From positions 1-64,000 of the forward strand of contig JAPKDJ010000009.1 in NCBI GenBank assembly GCA_026421245.1: a stretch of 64,000 bases of DNA, given 5' to 3'. This stretch comes from Akkermansiaceae bacterium (GTDB lineage Bacteria > Verrucomicrobiota > Verrucomicrobiia > Verrucomicrobiales > Akkermansiaceae). This document shows positions 18,202-27,404 of the stretch, in pieces (within the stretch, counting starts at the first letter, position 1; each line of letters starts with the position of its first letter). The notes under the pieces were generated by a model that saw nothing but the letters and a program-made list of their open reading frames with translations, had not been told where the DNA came from and made no database searches. The position numbers and the translations under genes are program-made.

Positions 18202-18522
18202 TTAGAGGTAGAAGCGGCTGCCGATGTTGAGTTTCTCTTGGAAGTCGTTTTTGCCAGGAAAGAAGAGGTCATCGGAGGCATCCTCGGCGCCGAGTTCAAA
18301 GCTGACGGCAATGTTCCCGCGAACGAAGTGATTCACACCGGGATTGAATGAGTCGAAATTAAGCGCGGCCCAATTGGCTGAGAAGCCAAGGAAAGGAACC
18401 CATTTTGACTCAGGGCTAATCTCGAAGGGATACTCAGTAAGACGACTAAGACCGCAGGGGAACCCTCTTTCAACTGCCTAAGATCTTGTGCCGAAACCAA
18501 CTTCCCAGCGGTTCTTGAGGAA
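18202..18522 (-). pseudogene. decayed 3' end of an outer-membrane beta-barrel-like gene
   Basis: Reading the minus strand gives about 105 codons of coherent protein sequence in one frame, broken by a TAG at 18478-18480. The first part reads FLKNRWEVGFGTRS, then the stop, then about 90 residues ending NIGSRFYL before TAA at 18202. The alternating polar/hydrophobic pattern (GNIAVSFELGAE, WVPFLGFSANWAAL) and the terminal aromatic residues resemble the C-terminal strands of an outer-membrane protein. A TGA lies just upstream of the first part and there is no start. It occupies the otherwise unexplained gap between the DMT gene and thiD. Confidence 0.6.
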
Positions 18523-18579
18523 TCATCTGTAGCTAAGGGATCAGGTTAGAGGTAATATTTTTTGGTGATTTGAGTGAAC

Positions 18580-19389
18580 CTAAAACTGACGGCGAGAGTT
18601 TTGATCGAGATGAAATACTTTCGAACGGCCAGATTGGGAGGGCCATTGAAAAGAGTTTTTCAATGCGAGATGGGTGAAGTGGTGGGCATTCTTTGAGGCC
18701 TCTGTGATTGGCAATCCTTGCGCGAGTCCAGCAGCGAGGGCCGCAGAGAGAGTGCAGCCCGTTCCATGGGTTTGCGGAAAATCGAGATGCGGAGCTGAGA
18801 ATTCTGTGATCAAGTCTTGGGATGCCAGAAGATCACGGTGCTGTCCCGAGTCCTCAGCATGTCCTCCCTTGAGATAACAGGCGGACCGATACTTTTCCGA
18901 GAGTTCGCTGGCAGCCTTTTCCTGTTCGTCAAAAGCCAACACGGACCGACCAAGGAGAATTCCGGCTTCCGGAAGATTCGGGGTTATAACAGTCGCGAGC
19001 GGAAGGAGGCGTTCAGAGATTGCTTCAAGGGCGTCCTCAACTAGGAGAGGATCTCCGGTGGAGGCCACCATCACCGGATCAACTACCAGTGGGATGCCGG
19101 TATCGGCCAAGAGTTCGCAGACGGCGACAATGTGGGCTTTGGAGTAGAGCATCCCAGTCTTAATGGCAGCGACTGGGTAACTGGCAAGGAGGAGTCTGAT
19201 TTGATCCTGCAAGATGACGGGTGGGACAGGGTGGATCTGGTTGACCGTGAGGGGAGTTTCAGAAACGACACAAGATACTGCGGTGAGGCAGTGGACACCG
19301 AAGCTCGTGAATGTCTTCAAGTCAGCCTGTAAGCCGGCTCCGGCGGAGCAATCTGATCCTGCGATGGTAAGAGCGACGGGAATGTCCAT
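18580..19389 (-). CDS. thiD: hydroxymethylpyrimidine/phosphomethylpyrimidine kinase
   Basis: A 269-residue ribokinase-fold enzyme that phosphorylates HMP and HMP-P for thiamine synthesis. Seen: ALTIAGSDCSAGAGLQADLK at the N-terminus, DPVMVASTGDPLL, and the C-terminal GTGCTLSAALAAGLAQG motif with the catalytic region. Length and motifs are standard. No other thi gene is nearby, and I see no TPP riboswitch in the 83 bases upstream. Confidence 0.95.
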   Translation of the reverse strand: MDIPVALTIAGSDCSAGAGLQADLKTFTSFGVHCLTAVSCVVSETPLTVNQIHPVPPVILQDQIRLLLASYPVAAIKTGMLYSKAHIVAVCELLADTGIPLVVDPVMVASTGDPLLVEDALEAISERLLPLATVITPNLPEAGILLGRSVLAFDEQEKAASELSEKYRSACYLKGGHAEDSGQHRDLLASQDLITEFSAPHLDFPQTHGTGCTLSAALAAGLAQGLPITEASKNAHHFTHLALKNSFQWPSQSGRSKVFHLDQNSRRQF

Positions 19390-19472
19390 TTGCGAATGAT
19401 AGGGGGAGATCTACTTGCTGCAAGCAGCGGGATGGGCTTGCTCCAAAAAGATGGAATGGCTAGCTTGGGACA

Positions 19473-19859
19473 GTGCCAGCCGGATTACAGAAGCTACCCG
19501 GACTAAGGGTTGAGGTTGAGGAAGTGATTTTCATGCCGCATCTCGATGCTCCTGACGACCGACCTTATCCTTTTGTTTATTTTATTTCGATCATTAACGA
19601 TTCGTCTGAGACCGTTGCGATCCGTGCGAGAAAATGGATACTGAGGGACTTGCAAGGGGAGCTTGTCGTCATTGAGGGGCGCGGGGTAGTGGGGGAGATG
19701 CCGGAGCTCCAGGCGGGCGAGCGATTTTCCTACAATTCCTACCATGTGATCGCCTCGAATAGTGAAGCGACAGGGTCCTTTTTTGGTCTAAATGCCAAAG
19801 GCGAAGGGATTCGGGTCTCAATTCCCCCCTTTAACTTGGTTGTCCCAAAGGATTCGTGA
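19473..19859 (+). CDS. apaG: ApaG domain (DUF525) protein
   Basis: A 128-residue protein starting with GTG at 19473. The ApaG domain is recognised by PYPFVYFISIINDS, ARKWILRDLQGE, VIEGRGVVGEMPELQAGERFSYNS and the C-terminal GSFFGLNAKGEG strand. ApaG is a fibronectin-like fold of unclear biochemical role, linked in some bacteria to Co/Mg resistance and diadenosine tetraphosphate metabolism by genetic context. It overlaps the convergent 5-FCL gene by 29 bases. Confidence 0.85.
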   Translation: MPAGLQKLPGLRVEVEEVIFMPHLDAPDDRPYPFVYFISIINDSSETVAIRARKWILRDLQGELVVIEGRGVVGEMPELQAGERFSYNSYHVIASNSEATGSFFGLNAKGEGIRVSIPPFNLVVPKDS

Positions 19860-20376
19860 TGACGCGGTGCATTTGGATGTCGTGTGGGCGGGTGGGAAGT
19901 TGTTCGACGAGCTGGCAGGAGAAGGTCACGCCGATCCGCTCTGCCGAGGGAAAGCGCGCAAGGGCTCGATCATAGAAGCCGCCTCCCTGACCAAGGCGGC
20001 CCCCTTTGTCTGTGAAAGCGACTCCAGGGCAAATGATCAGATCCAGTTCTGTGGCAGGAGTTCCCGAATGAGGTTCCAATATCCCTAAAAATCCTTTCTC
20101 GAGATCATCGCTGCTGGAAACAGGGAGAAAGTCCATCGTGTCTGAGCCGGTGACCTTGGGTAGAAACCAATCGATCTGAGGATTCTGTTGAATGAGGTCC
20201 AGTAATTGGGGCTCAGTTGTGGTGCCAGCGAAAAGAGCAATTCGGGATCCGGGACGAAGAGGAATTTGACGTCTGATTTCAATTGAGGCTGATTCGATAA
20301 AGCTCCGCTCGAGCCTGCCGAGAACTGTTCTCATAGAGCGGCGCTGTTCCGCTTTGGCACTTGTTTTCCCACCCAT
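19831..20376 (-). CDS. 5-formyltetrahydrofolate cyclo-ligase
   Basis: A 181-residue enzyme that converts 5-formyl-THF to 5,10-methenyl-THF with ATP. The signature is LGQGGGFYDRAL near the C-terminus. The basic N-terminus KAEQRRSMRTVLGRL fits the family. PGSRIALFAGTTTEPQ and LDLIICPGVAF are also typical. The N-terminal helix holds the start (ATG 20376). It faces a divergent gene 18 bases away, so both promoters overlap. Confidence 0.88.
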   Translation of the reverse strand: MGGKTSAKAEQRRSMRTVLGRLERSFIESASIEIRRQIPLRPGSRIALFAGTTTEPQLLDLIQQNPQIDWFLPKVTGSDTMDFLPVSSSDDLEKGFLGILEPHSGTPATELDLIICPGVAFTDKGGRLGQGGGFYDRALARFPSAERIGVTFSCQLVEQLPTRPHDIQMHRVITNPLGQPS

Positions 20377-20394
20377 GTCGTCCAGAGTTTAATC

Positions 20395-20970
20395 GTGAAA
20401 CGATTCATTGGACAAGCTTGTCTGGCCTTGACCTTTTTTGGAGGACTACGTGCCCAGAAAGTTGAGGCCAAAGCCTTTGAATTCAAGCCTCCAATCGTGC
20501 GCCAAAGCGCCTTCAAAAATGGCTTAGGATTGGTCGATCGCGAAGGTGATGAATATGCCGGTGCTCTAGCGACTTTCGCTACAAATCGCGTAATTTCAGC
20601 CAAGGCGAGCAAGGATTCTCTGGGATTCGCCAGGAAAGCATTGGGATTGGCCCTGCATCTTTCATCGAGGAATAAGAGGGCGATGGTCACCAAGTTTCAG
20701 CTGAGCAAAGGGACGATGCCAAAGAGGGTTGAATCGGAGTACAGCCCCAAGACCTTGGCCGCTCTTTTCGTTGCGAGAGCCGAGACACTTTTTGAGCAAA
20801 AAGGAGAAAGTAACCGCCTCTTGGCACGGGCTCTCATTGATCTCGCCGTGACGATTGATCCCCACAATGAGGATGCGATTTACGCCTTTGAACTCCAAAA
20901 GATTGATTATGGCGAACTTGATTGGACTCAGTTTACTGAAGCTTCGAAGCTGGACGTGACTACTCCTTAA
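20395..20970 (+). CDS. exported helical protein of unknown function
   Basis: A 191-residue protein from GTG 20395 with a signal peptide (LALTFFGGLRAQ, residues 10-21). The rest is predicted mostly helical with two-helix units (RARALIDLAVTIDPHNEDAIYAFE-like stretches) resembling TPR repeats, though weakly. The C-terminus overlaps the convergent ECF sigma gene by 11 bases. I recognise no family. Its neighbourhood with a sigma factor suggests, but does not show, an envelope role. Confidence 0.6.
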   Translation: MKRFIGQACLALTFFGGLRAQKVEAKAFEFKPPIVRQSAFKNGLGLVDREGDEYAGALATFATNRVISAKASKDSLGFARKALGLALHLSSRNKRAMVTKFQLSKGTMPKRVESEYSPKTLAALFVARAETLFEQKGESNRLLARALIDLAVTIDPHNEDAIYAFELQKIDYGELDWTQFTEASKLDVTTP

Positions 20971-21541
20971 GGTAGGGCTCGAGAGCTTCCCGCAGGGAAT
21001 TTCGGGCACGGAATAGCTGGCTTTTTACTGCTGAAACCGATAGCTTGAGGACCGAGGCGATTTCTTCGTAAGGCATCTGTTCGTAGCGTCTCAAAATCAC
21101 GGCAATGCGCTGTTTTTCAGGTAGGGAGGCAATGGCTTGATCAATGACTTTTTGAAGTTCCGACTGGGCAAGGGATTGGTCGGGCCGTGAGCCGGGGGTG
21201 TCGTCCTCGATCGACTTATGCCAGTCGTCTTCCTGCTCATCGAGGGAGGATTCTTTTCTCCGGGATTTTTTTCGTGTGGCGTTAAAAACGAGGTTGCGAG
21301 TGATGGTGAAGAGGAAAGTCGTGAATTTGGCAGTCGGTTGGTAGCGTTTGGCAGACTTCCAAAGTCGGAGAAAGACCTGTTGGGCGATATCCTCACTATC
21401 GGCCGAGTGATTGGTCATTTTAGCGACCGTTCCAATCACAGCGTGTTGGTGTTTTTTGACCAATTGGGCAAATGCTTCTTCGTCACCACGCGCGACCCGG
21501 GCCATCAAGGCCAGGTCTTCTTCGTTCGCGTCGTCTCCCAT
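20960..21541 (-). CDS. ECF-family RNA polymerase sigma factor
   Basis: A 193-residue ECF factor. Region 2 is about residues 18-100 (FAQLVKKHQHAVIGTVAKM, then DSEDIAQQVFLRLW and KFTTFLFTITRNL). Region 4 is about 130-185 with the helix-turn-helix MPYEEIASVLKLSVSAVKSQ. A linker of Asp/Glu and Lys lies between. No anti-sigma gene is next to it, unlike the other two ECF genes in this window. It starts 50 bases before the lysA stop in the same direction. Confidence 0.9.
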   Translation of the reverse strand: MGDDANEEDLALMARVARGDEEAFAQLVKKHQHAVIGTVAKMTNHSADSEDIAQQVFLRLWKSAKRYQPTAKFTTFLFTITRNLVFNATRKKSRRKESSLDEQEDDWHKSIEDDTPGSRPDQSLAQSELQKVIDQAIASLPEKQRIAVILRRYEQMPYEEIASVLKLSVSAVKSQLFRARNSLREALEPYLKE

Positions 21542-21592
21542 TGAAGTTGGATGATCTAACCCAAACGATCGTGCTCCGTCGCGTGCAAAGTT

Positions 21593-22879
21593 TTAAAGTT
21601 CTTCTGGAGCGATGAGTTGCTCCAGAGTTTGGCGTTTACGAACGACCTTGCCGACATCTCCATCAACGAGAATTTCAGCGGGTAGGGGATGGGAATTGTA
21701 AGTGGAAGCCATCACCATCCCGTAGGCTCCGGTGCTCATGAGGGCAATTAAATCTCCGGGTAGGAAAGATGGGATCTCTCGATTCTGACAGAAAAAATCT
21801 CCGCTTTCACAAATGGGCCCAACGACGTCAACCGATTCAATGGCTCCGGATGGCTCTTTCACGGGGACGATCTCATGAAACCCCTCGTAGAGGGCCGGGC
21901 GGATGAGTTGATGCATGCCTGAGTCAACGATCTTGAAAGTTTTTGTCGTTCCTTTCTTTTCATAAAGACAGCGCGTGACGAGGACTCCGGCATTTCCGGC
22001 GATGAACCGGCCGGGCTCGAGAAGGATCTTTAACCCCAGTGTCTCAAGTTCTGGAATGATGGCGGTGGCATACTTTTCGGGAGTGATGGGCCGGGAATCT
22101 TCGGCCTGCGCGGTCCACCAGGTTTCCTGACCAGAAGCGAGTGCTTCCTCGTAAACAATCCCAATGCCCCCACCGATGGAAAAGAACTCGATGCCGTAAT
22201 CCGCCTTCAGTTGGGCTGCAAGCGGGCCGGCTTTTTTAACAGCTTCCACAAAGGGGGCAACGGAGGTCAGCTGGGAGCCGATGTGCATTTGGAGCCCTTT
22301 GAGATTAAGGTTGGGTAGCTTCGAGGCCCGCTTATAGGCATCCACAATGTACTCGAAGTCGATGCCGAACTTGTTCTCAGACTTTCCGGTCGAGATGTAT
22401 TTATGAGTTTGGGCATCCACATTGGGGTTCACTCGGAAGGCGATGGGAGCGATGACATCCATCTCACCGGCCACTTGACTAATAAAGGCGGCTTCTTCCT
22501 CCGATTCGACATTGATGGAGTAGATGCCTTGCTGAAGAGCATACTCAATTTCGGCACGAGTCTTGCCGACTCCCGCGAAGGTACATTTGGCGGGGTCTCC
22601 TCCGGCTTTTATGACACGGTAGAGTTCCCCGCCCGAAACAATGTCAAAACCGCTTCCCAATTCAGCCAATAGGCGGAGGATGGAGAGATTGGAATTTGCT
22701 TTGACCGCGTATGCGACTTCATGATCAATCCCCGCGAACGCGGAATCGAGTTTCGTGAACCGGTCGCGGAAAGTTTCCGCGGAGTAGACATAAAGAGGGG
22801 TGCCGTGTTCTTCCGCGAGTTGAGTCAGGGAGGCATTTTCGCAGTGAAGACTGCCATGAATGTATTGAAACGAGTGCAT
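21593..22879 (-). CDS. lysA: diaminopimelate decarboxylase
   Basis: About 428 residues from the ATG at 22879 (MHSFQYIHGSLHCENASL); the frame extends 14 codons further without need. A fold-III PLP enzyme that makes lysine from meso-diaminopimelate. Seen: YAVKANSN with the PLP lysine, SIGGGIGI glycine loop, LEPGRFIAG, and C-terminal GPICESGDFF and STGAYGMVMASTYN. No lysine riboswitch was seen upstream. Confidence 0.95.
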   Translation of the reverse strand: MHSFQYIHGSLHCENASLTQLAEEHGTPLYVYSAETFRDRFTKLDSAFAGIDHEVAYAVKANSNLSILRLLAELGSGFDIVSGGELYRVIKAGGDPAKCTFAGVGKTRAEIEYALQQGIYSINVESEEEAAFISQVAGEMDVIAPIAFRVNPNVDAQTHKYISTGKSENKFGIDFEYIVDAYKRASKLPNLNLKGLQMHIGSQLTSVAPFVEAVKKAGPLAAQLKADYGIEFFSIGGGIGIVYEEALASGQETWWTAQAEDSRPITPEKYATAIIPELETLGLKILLEPGRFIAGNAGVLVTRCLYEKKGTTKTFKIVDSGMHQLIRPALYEGFHEIVPVKEPSGAIESVDVVGPICESGDFFCQNREIPSFLPGDLIALMSTGAYGMVMASTYNSHPLPAEILVDGDVGKVVRKRQTLEQLIAPEEL

Positions 22880-22998
22880 CGATTTGGCGACGTATCCTCG
22901 TCTGGGAATTGAGGCTGTCAAGACTCCAGCAAGGGGGGGGAGGACAAAAAAATGAAGAAAAGGTGAGCGTTTTATGATGGAAATGGTCTTTGTTAGGA

Positions 22999-23787
22999 AT
23001 GACCTTTTTCAAGAACAGGGGGCCAAGCCGCAGAGGTTGGGTGATGTTGCAAGCTCCAGGTGTCAATGCGGCGACCTTAGGAGTTCTGATTATGGTTACG
23101 GTTCATCTTACCGTTTTGTCTGTCTACAAGCTATGGGGAACGACGGCAGGCGATTCACTCTACTACAGAGGCGGACTTTCCTGGGACGGAGTGAAAAATG
23201 GTCAGATCTGGCAACTCTTCACCCACAACTGGTTCCATGGGACGTGGTCGCACCTCGCCTTAAACGCTGCTCTTTTCTATTATGCGGCGGCTCGTTTGAG
23301 TCATGTCCTTGGAAGTTTAAGGATTCTTATTCTGTTTCTGATTTGTGGAATGGGAGCAGGTCTGGTGCATATTCTGTCCCAAGCCGCCTTCCCGGGCCTT
23401 CCTGGGCAGCCTTTGGTAGGAGCATCTGGAGGGGTTATGGGAATGCTTCTTGGCTTCTTTGCGCTGTCACCGGAATCCCGCATGCTTCTCATCCCGGTTT
23501 CAGCCCGGAATCTTGCAAAAGGTGTTTTGGTCTCAAGTTCACTCCTTTTCATCATGACTCCAGGTCTAAATCTTCCCTTCATGGCTGATTTTGGTCTTTG
23601 GATGGAAGGGGCCTGGGGAGAGAGTCTGTTTCACATTGCCCATTTGGCACACTTCGTCGGTGGCTTGTTGGGCTGGGTGATGATCCTTCGGTTTTTCCCA
23701 CGCCTGCTCGACAGCAATGACTTGGCACGGATGAGAGGCGAAAGTGAAAGCGGGATCGTGCCCAATAGCGGCAAGGAAGAGTCATGA
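22999..23787 (+). CDS. rhomboid family intramembrane serine protease
   Basis: About 262 residues from the ATG at 22999; a TTG at 22990 is also in frame. Six or more hydrophobic helices are seen. The catalytic serine is S143 in GASGGVMGM, and the partner histidine is H218 in AHFVGGLLG. An N-terminal soluble/amphipathic region has NWFHGTWSHLALNA, the H/N pair typical of rhomboids (HxxxxHxxxN). Such proteases cut transmembrane proteins within the membrane. Divergent from lysA, with about 120 bases between. Confidence 0.9.
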   Translation: MTFFKNRGPSRRGWVMLQAPGVNAATLGVLIMVTVHLTVLSVYKLWGTTAGDSLYYRGGLSWDGVKNGQIWQLFTHNWFHGTWSHLALNAALFYYAAARLSHVLGSLRILILFLICGMGAGLVHILSQAAFPGLPGQPLVGASGGVMGMLLGFFALSPESRMLLIPVSARNLAKGVLVSSSLLFIMTPGLNLPFMADFGLWMEGAWGESLFHIAHLAHFVGGLLGWVMILRFFPRLLDSNDLARMRGESESGIVPNSGKEES

Positions 23788-23828
23788 TTTGACGGGAGGC
23801 AATTGCCCTGATTCACTCGCGACATTCC

Positions 23829-24833
23829 ATGGGTAAGCAATCTGTTCTTGTTGCCGGAGGAGCCGGCTATATCGGCTCTCACACCGTTCGTCTTTTAAGT
23901 GCGGAAGGGTATGAAGTTATCGTTCTCGACAATCTCGTATACGGCCACCCGGGAGCGATTATTGATGACGAAGTTGAGCTGGTCGTTGGAGCAGTCGGCG
24001 ACCGAGATCTCTTGGTGAGGCTCTTCAAAGAGTATCGGTTCGTTGGGGTGATTCACTTTGCGGCTTTTGCCTACGTGGGCGAATCGGTCACTGATCCCCT
24101 AAAATATTACCGGAATAATACCGCTGAACCACTGACTCTTCTTGAGGTGATGTCAGAATTTGGGTGCAATCATTTTGTTTTTTCCTCCACCTGCGCGACT
24201 TATGGGGAGCCTGAAAAGCTTCCCTTGACCGAGGATCACCCCCAAAATCCGGTGAGTCCATACGGCAAGAGTAAGTTGATGATGGAGTGGATTCTTCAGG
24301 ATTGCGATACCGCGTGGGCCCTTAAAAGTGCGGCACTGCGTTATTTCAATGCCAGTGGATGTTCGACCGATGGGAAAATTGGGGAGGATCATAACCCGGA
24401 GACCCATCTCATTCCTTTGGTATTACAGGCCATCAAGGGGGAGGTCCCCGAACTTACGGTCTTCGGGACCGACTATCCCACACCTGACGGAACCTGCATC
24501 CGAGACTACATTCACGTTGAAGATCTTGCGATCGCCCACCTCTCGGCATTGCGATATCTCATCGAGGGTGGCGAATCGATTCAATGCAACCTTGGGACAG
24601 GCGTAGGGATTTCAGTCAAGGAGATCATCGATACGGCAGAAGAAGTGACCGGGCAGAAGGTGCCTTTAACCTATGGTGAGCGTCGGCCAGGAGACCCCGC
24701 CCAATTAGTGGCGGCGCCGCAAATGGCCAAAGATTTATTAGGGTGGGAAGCCAAGCACAAGGATGTCCGTTCTATGATCGAAACAGCCTGGAAATGGATG
24801 TCGGCGGAGCACGGCGGACATTTTCCGAAGTGA
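23829..24833 (+). CDS. galE: UDP-glucose 4-epimerase
   Basis: A 334-residue short-chain-type epimerase interconverting UDP-glucose and UDP-galactose. Seen: NAD-binding VAGGAGYIGSHTV (residues 8-20), the SSTCATYG serine/threonine motif and the SPYGKSKLMME Tyr-Lys pair, RDYIHVEDLA, and a C-terminal GERRPGDPAQL. Length matches bacterial GalE. Probably supplies nucleotide sugars for LPS or capsule. Confidence 0.95.
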   Translation: MGKQSVLVAGGAGYIGSHTVRLLSAEGYEVIVLDNLVYGHPGAIIDDEVELVVGAVGDRDLLVRLFKEYRFVGVIHFAAFAYVGESVTDPLKYYRNNTAEPLTLLEVMSEFGCNHFVFSSTCATYGEPEKLPLTEDHPQNPVSPYGKSKLMMEWILQDCDTAWALKSAALRYFNASGCSTDGKIGEDHNPETHLIPLVLQAIKGEVPELTVFGTDYPTPDGTCIRDYIHVEDLAIAHLSALRYLIEGGESIQCNLGTGVGISVKEIIDTAEEVTGQKVPLTYGERRPGDPAQLVAAPQMAKDLLGWEAKHKDVRSMIETAWKWMSAEHGGHFPK

Positions 24834-24909
24834 AATATTCAGATATACAGTGTAACTACAATTTTTTCCTTGATCTGAGGTCCGTTTGGCCTGATCTCTC
24901 AGTAAGAAT

Positions 24910-25608
24910 ATGATTAGAAAGTCACCAACTCGTCACTCTGGAGGTCCCTTTTCCAGAAGTTTTCGGAAGGGCTTTAGCCTTGTGGAACTTCTGGCAGTAA
25001 TGACGATCATTGCCATCCTGCTTTCGCTTGCGTCGGTGGGAATTAATAAAATCGGAAAAGGGCAGGGGGTGACTGCAGGTATGGCTCTTGGCGAAGGGCT
25101 TCTTACGCAGGCACGTAGTCTTGCAATGAACCAAAATACTCGCGCCCGCTTGATCATTCACAGCGATCTGAACGATTCCGATCCCGAGGAGCGTGAGAGG
25201 TATCGTCGTCTGATGATGGTGGTTTATAAGGAGCTTGATGAAAATGGTCGGGAAAAACAGGAATGGACGCGGGCTGGTTCTCCCACCTTTCTGCCTAAAA
25301 GTGTTTTCTTTAGCCCTGATCTCAGTCGCGCCGATATGCGCAGCGGCGGGGTTCTTCAAACAGACAATCAGCAACTGAGTTCCCAGACCTCGGACGTTCA
25401 TCAGTGCTACTTCTATGAATTCAACGGCCAAGGAATTTGCTCGACGCCGGGTGCGGGATTCATTCTCAAAGAAGGGGCGCGGCCGAGCGGACGGGAACGC
25501 CCTATTCTTGGTGGAAGTCGGGATGTGGGCGGATTCGTGGTTCTCAAAAACGGAAGCACAACGATTATTCGAGACATCAAGCGTCTTGGTGTGATCGGGT
25601 CCGATTAA
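24910..25608 (+). CDS. type IV pilin-like protein (pseudopilin)
   Basis: A 232-residue protein with a prepilin leader: after a basic stretch, KGFSLVELLAVMTIIAILL. The predicted peptidase cleavage is between G and F, leaving a hydrophobic N-terminal helix that packs the pilin shaft. The large C-terminal globular part has no recognised fold. It is the first of three pilin-like genes. The set resembles the pilin-like gene cassettes described in Verrucomicrobium and Chthoniobacter, but I cannot assign the individual members. Confidence 0.8.
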   Translation: MIRKSPTRHSGGPFSRSFRKGFSLVELLAVMTIIAILLSLASVGINKIGKGQGVTAGMALGEGLLTQARSLAMNQNTRARLIIHSDLNDSDPEERERYRRLMMVVYKELDENGREKQEWTRAGSPTFLPKSVFFSPDLSRADMRSGGVLQTDNQQLSSQTSDVHQCYFYEFNGQGICSTPGAGFILKEGARPSGRERPILGGSRDVGGFVVLKNGSTTIIRDIKRLGVIGSD

Positions 25609-25630
25609 TTTTAATTCCTACAATTCTGTT

Positions 25631-26356
25631 ATGAAGAAACAATTTTCAAAAAAACCGCGAATTAAACGCGGATTCACATTGGCTGAATCAGTGATTGCCC
25701 TTGGCATTTTGACCGTCCTGATCACCGGGTTCCTGGCGGTTTTTGGACCGGCAGCAAAGACGATCAAAAAAACGCTGTCCACCGACGAGGCAAGTCGCCT
25801 TCAGGCAACCTTGGAATGGGAACTGAGTCACATCAGGGTGGGACGGGAGAAACAAAAGTATCAAGACAATGCCTTCCGAAAAACGATTGAGTGGATCGTT
25901 CAGTCGGAAGAGCCTGATCAAACAATTTTAATTTACAAATACCGGGCCCTTCCAGGAGAGATAAGAACAGATGGGACCATGGAACCCGCAGAACGGGAGC
26001 TGGGACTCGCTGGCGAGGACTTTATCATCCAACCCATGGTGCGCCGTTTGAGTGATCCCTTGGTTGAGGAAGATCTTCAGGTCGTTGAAGGACGTGTTTT
26101 CTTTGTGAAGTTGCGGCAGCTTGTCTTTGAGGGTGAGGGATTGCGTGTGACTGATGAGCCTGGAACTATTGTCGATCCAAATGATCCCGGAAAGGATTAC
26201 GCAACAACCCCGGAGGCCTATCCGGAAGCAATCGTGGCTTTTGAAGCAGAGTATTACAATCTCCCGACGACGTCCTATCAGTTCCTGACAAACGCCTTTG
26301 ACTCAAGTAAGTTCACCCGCCCCATTTTTTCCCGTAACCTTGCGGTCGCCCGCTAA
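25631..26356 (+). CDS. type IV pilin-like protein (pseudopilin)
   Basis: A 241-residue protein with the prepilin motif RGFTLAESVIALGILTVLI, cleaved after the Gly at residue 15, with the usual Glu five residues into the mature chain. The C-terminal domain is Glu-rich and unclassified. It starts 22 bases after the previous pilin gene and is followed closely by the third, so they form one operon. Confidence 0.8.
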   Translation: MKKQFSKKPRIKRGFTLAESVIALGILTVLITGFLAVFGPAAKTIKKTLSTDEASRLQATLEWELSHIRVGREKQKYQDNAFRKTIEWIVQSEEPDQTILIYKYRALPGEIRTDGTMEPAERELGLAGEDFIIQPMVRRLSDPLVEEDLQVVEGRVFFVKLRQLVFEGEGLRVTDEPGTIVDPNDPGKDYATTPEAYPEAIVAFEAEYYNLPTTSYQFLTNAFDSSKFTRPIFSRNLAVAR

Positions 26357-26377
26357 TCCCTTCTGCTAAAGACAAAT

Positions 26378-27331
26378 ATGAAGAATCTATCCAGCCTCGC
26401 AGGCCGAAATAAAGGGTTTACACTCGCTGAGCTTCTTGTGGCCATGACGATTACGATCGTTCTTGTCTCGCTCACCGTGGTGATTACTGGTTCTGCCATT
26501 GACGCTTGGAGAGGAGCTCGAACAGAGATCCGAGCTGCAGGACAAGCAAAGGTCATGTTGAATTCACTCGGCCGAGATCTGGAATCGATGGTCTATCGGC
26601 AGGGCAATAACAACAGCCAATGGCTTATTGCCTCATCCCGTGGTGAAGAAATTGGAACCAAGGAGCAGTCCAGCCCTAATGCGGCAAGGGTCACTTTCTT
26701 CACTGCCGCTTCAGATCGCTACAACGGAAATGCGGGGAGTCGGGAAAAAATTCAGAGTGATGGACCGACTGATCGTGCGGCAGATAAAGGGGGGGATGTT
26801 TCAGCGGTTTCATACCAGCTCGATTTTGCGGACCCGGTTTGGGGAGATCAAAGTGAAAAATACTCTACTTTTGTCCTTTATCGCAAATTACTGAATCCCG
26901 ATGAAACCTACGCTGGCGTCACGGGCACGAGCGACCTGGAACAAACATTTGACACGAGGGGGGGGCAAAATGATCTGGCAGATCTGATGTGCGAGAACGT
27001 GTATGAGTTCACAATCACCTTCGTTGTTGCTTACCGTGATTCGACCGGGAATAACAAGATGATAAAGGTCCCTGTGATGTCCACGAACGCTGGCAAGGAT
27101 GTTGTGAAGTCATTCGCCATTAATGGCACTGGGCTGGCTCCGAATGAAAACACCAAATCTGAATATGTGGGTGGAAGGATCTCAGCGGTTGAATTGTCGA
27201 TCACGGTCCTCTCCGACGAGGGGGTTGCCATTCTCAAAAAGAGTCCGTTTAAGAGCGATCTCGATAAACACAAATTTATCGAACAAAAAGGCTTTCGCTA
27301 CACTCGCTCGGTGTCGATCCCTCAAGGGTGA
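26378..27331 (+). CDS. type IV pilin-like protein (pseudopilin)
   Basis: A 317-residue protein with the prepilin motif KGFTLAELLVAMTITIVLV. The N-terminal helix runs to about residue 45, then a large globular domain follows with QAKVMLNSLGRDLESMVY, similar to minor pseudopilins that cap the filament. It is the last gene of the three. The assembly ATPase, platform protein and prepilin peptidase are not in this window. Confidence 0.8.
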   Translation: MKNLSSLAGRNKGFTLAELLVAMTITIVLVSLTVVITGSAIDAWRGARTEIRAAGQAKVMLNSLGRDLESMVYRQGNNNSQWLIASSRGEEIGTKEQSSPNAARVTFFTAASDRYNGNAGSREKIQSDGPTDRAADKGGDVSAVSYQLDFADPVWGDQSEKYSTFVLYRKLLNPDETYAGVTGTSDLEQTFDTRGGQNDLADLMCENVYEFTITFVVAYRDSTGNNKMIKVPVMSTNAGKDVVKSFAINGTGLAPNENTKSEYVGGRISAVELSITVLSDEGVAILKKSPFKSDLDKHKFIEQKGFRYTRSVSIPQG

Positions 27332-27404
27332 TTTTTTTAAAAGTATTTCTTGAATAAGGGGTGGGGGGCGACTACTTCCTCCGCCGTCAGAGAGACAGTG
27401 CTTA

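Noticed and set aside
19390-19472. TPP riboswitch upstream of thiD
   Set aside because: The gap is only 83 bases and lacks the conserved CTGAGA and ACCTGA-like core.
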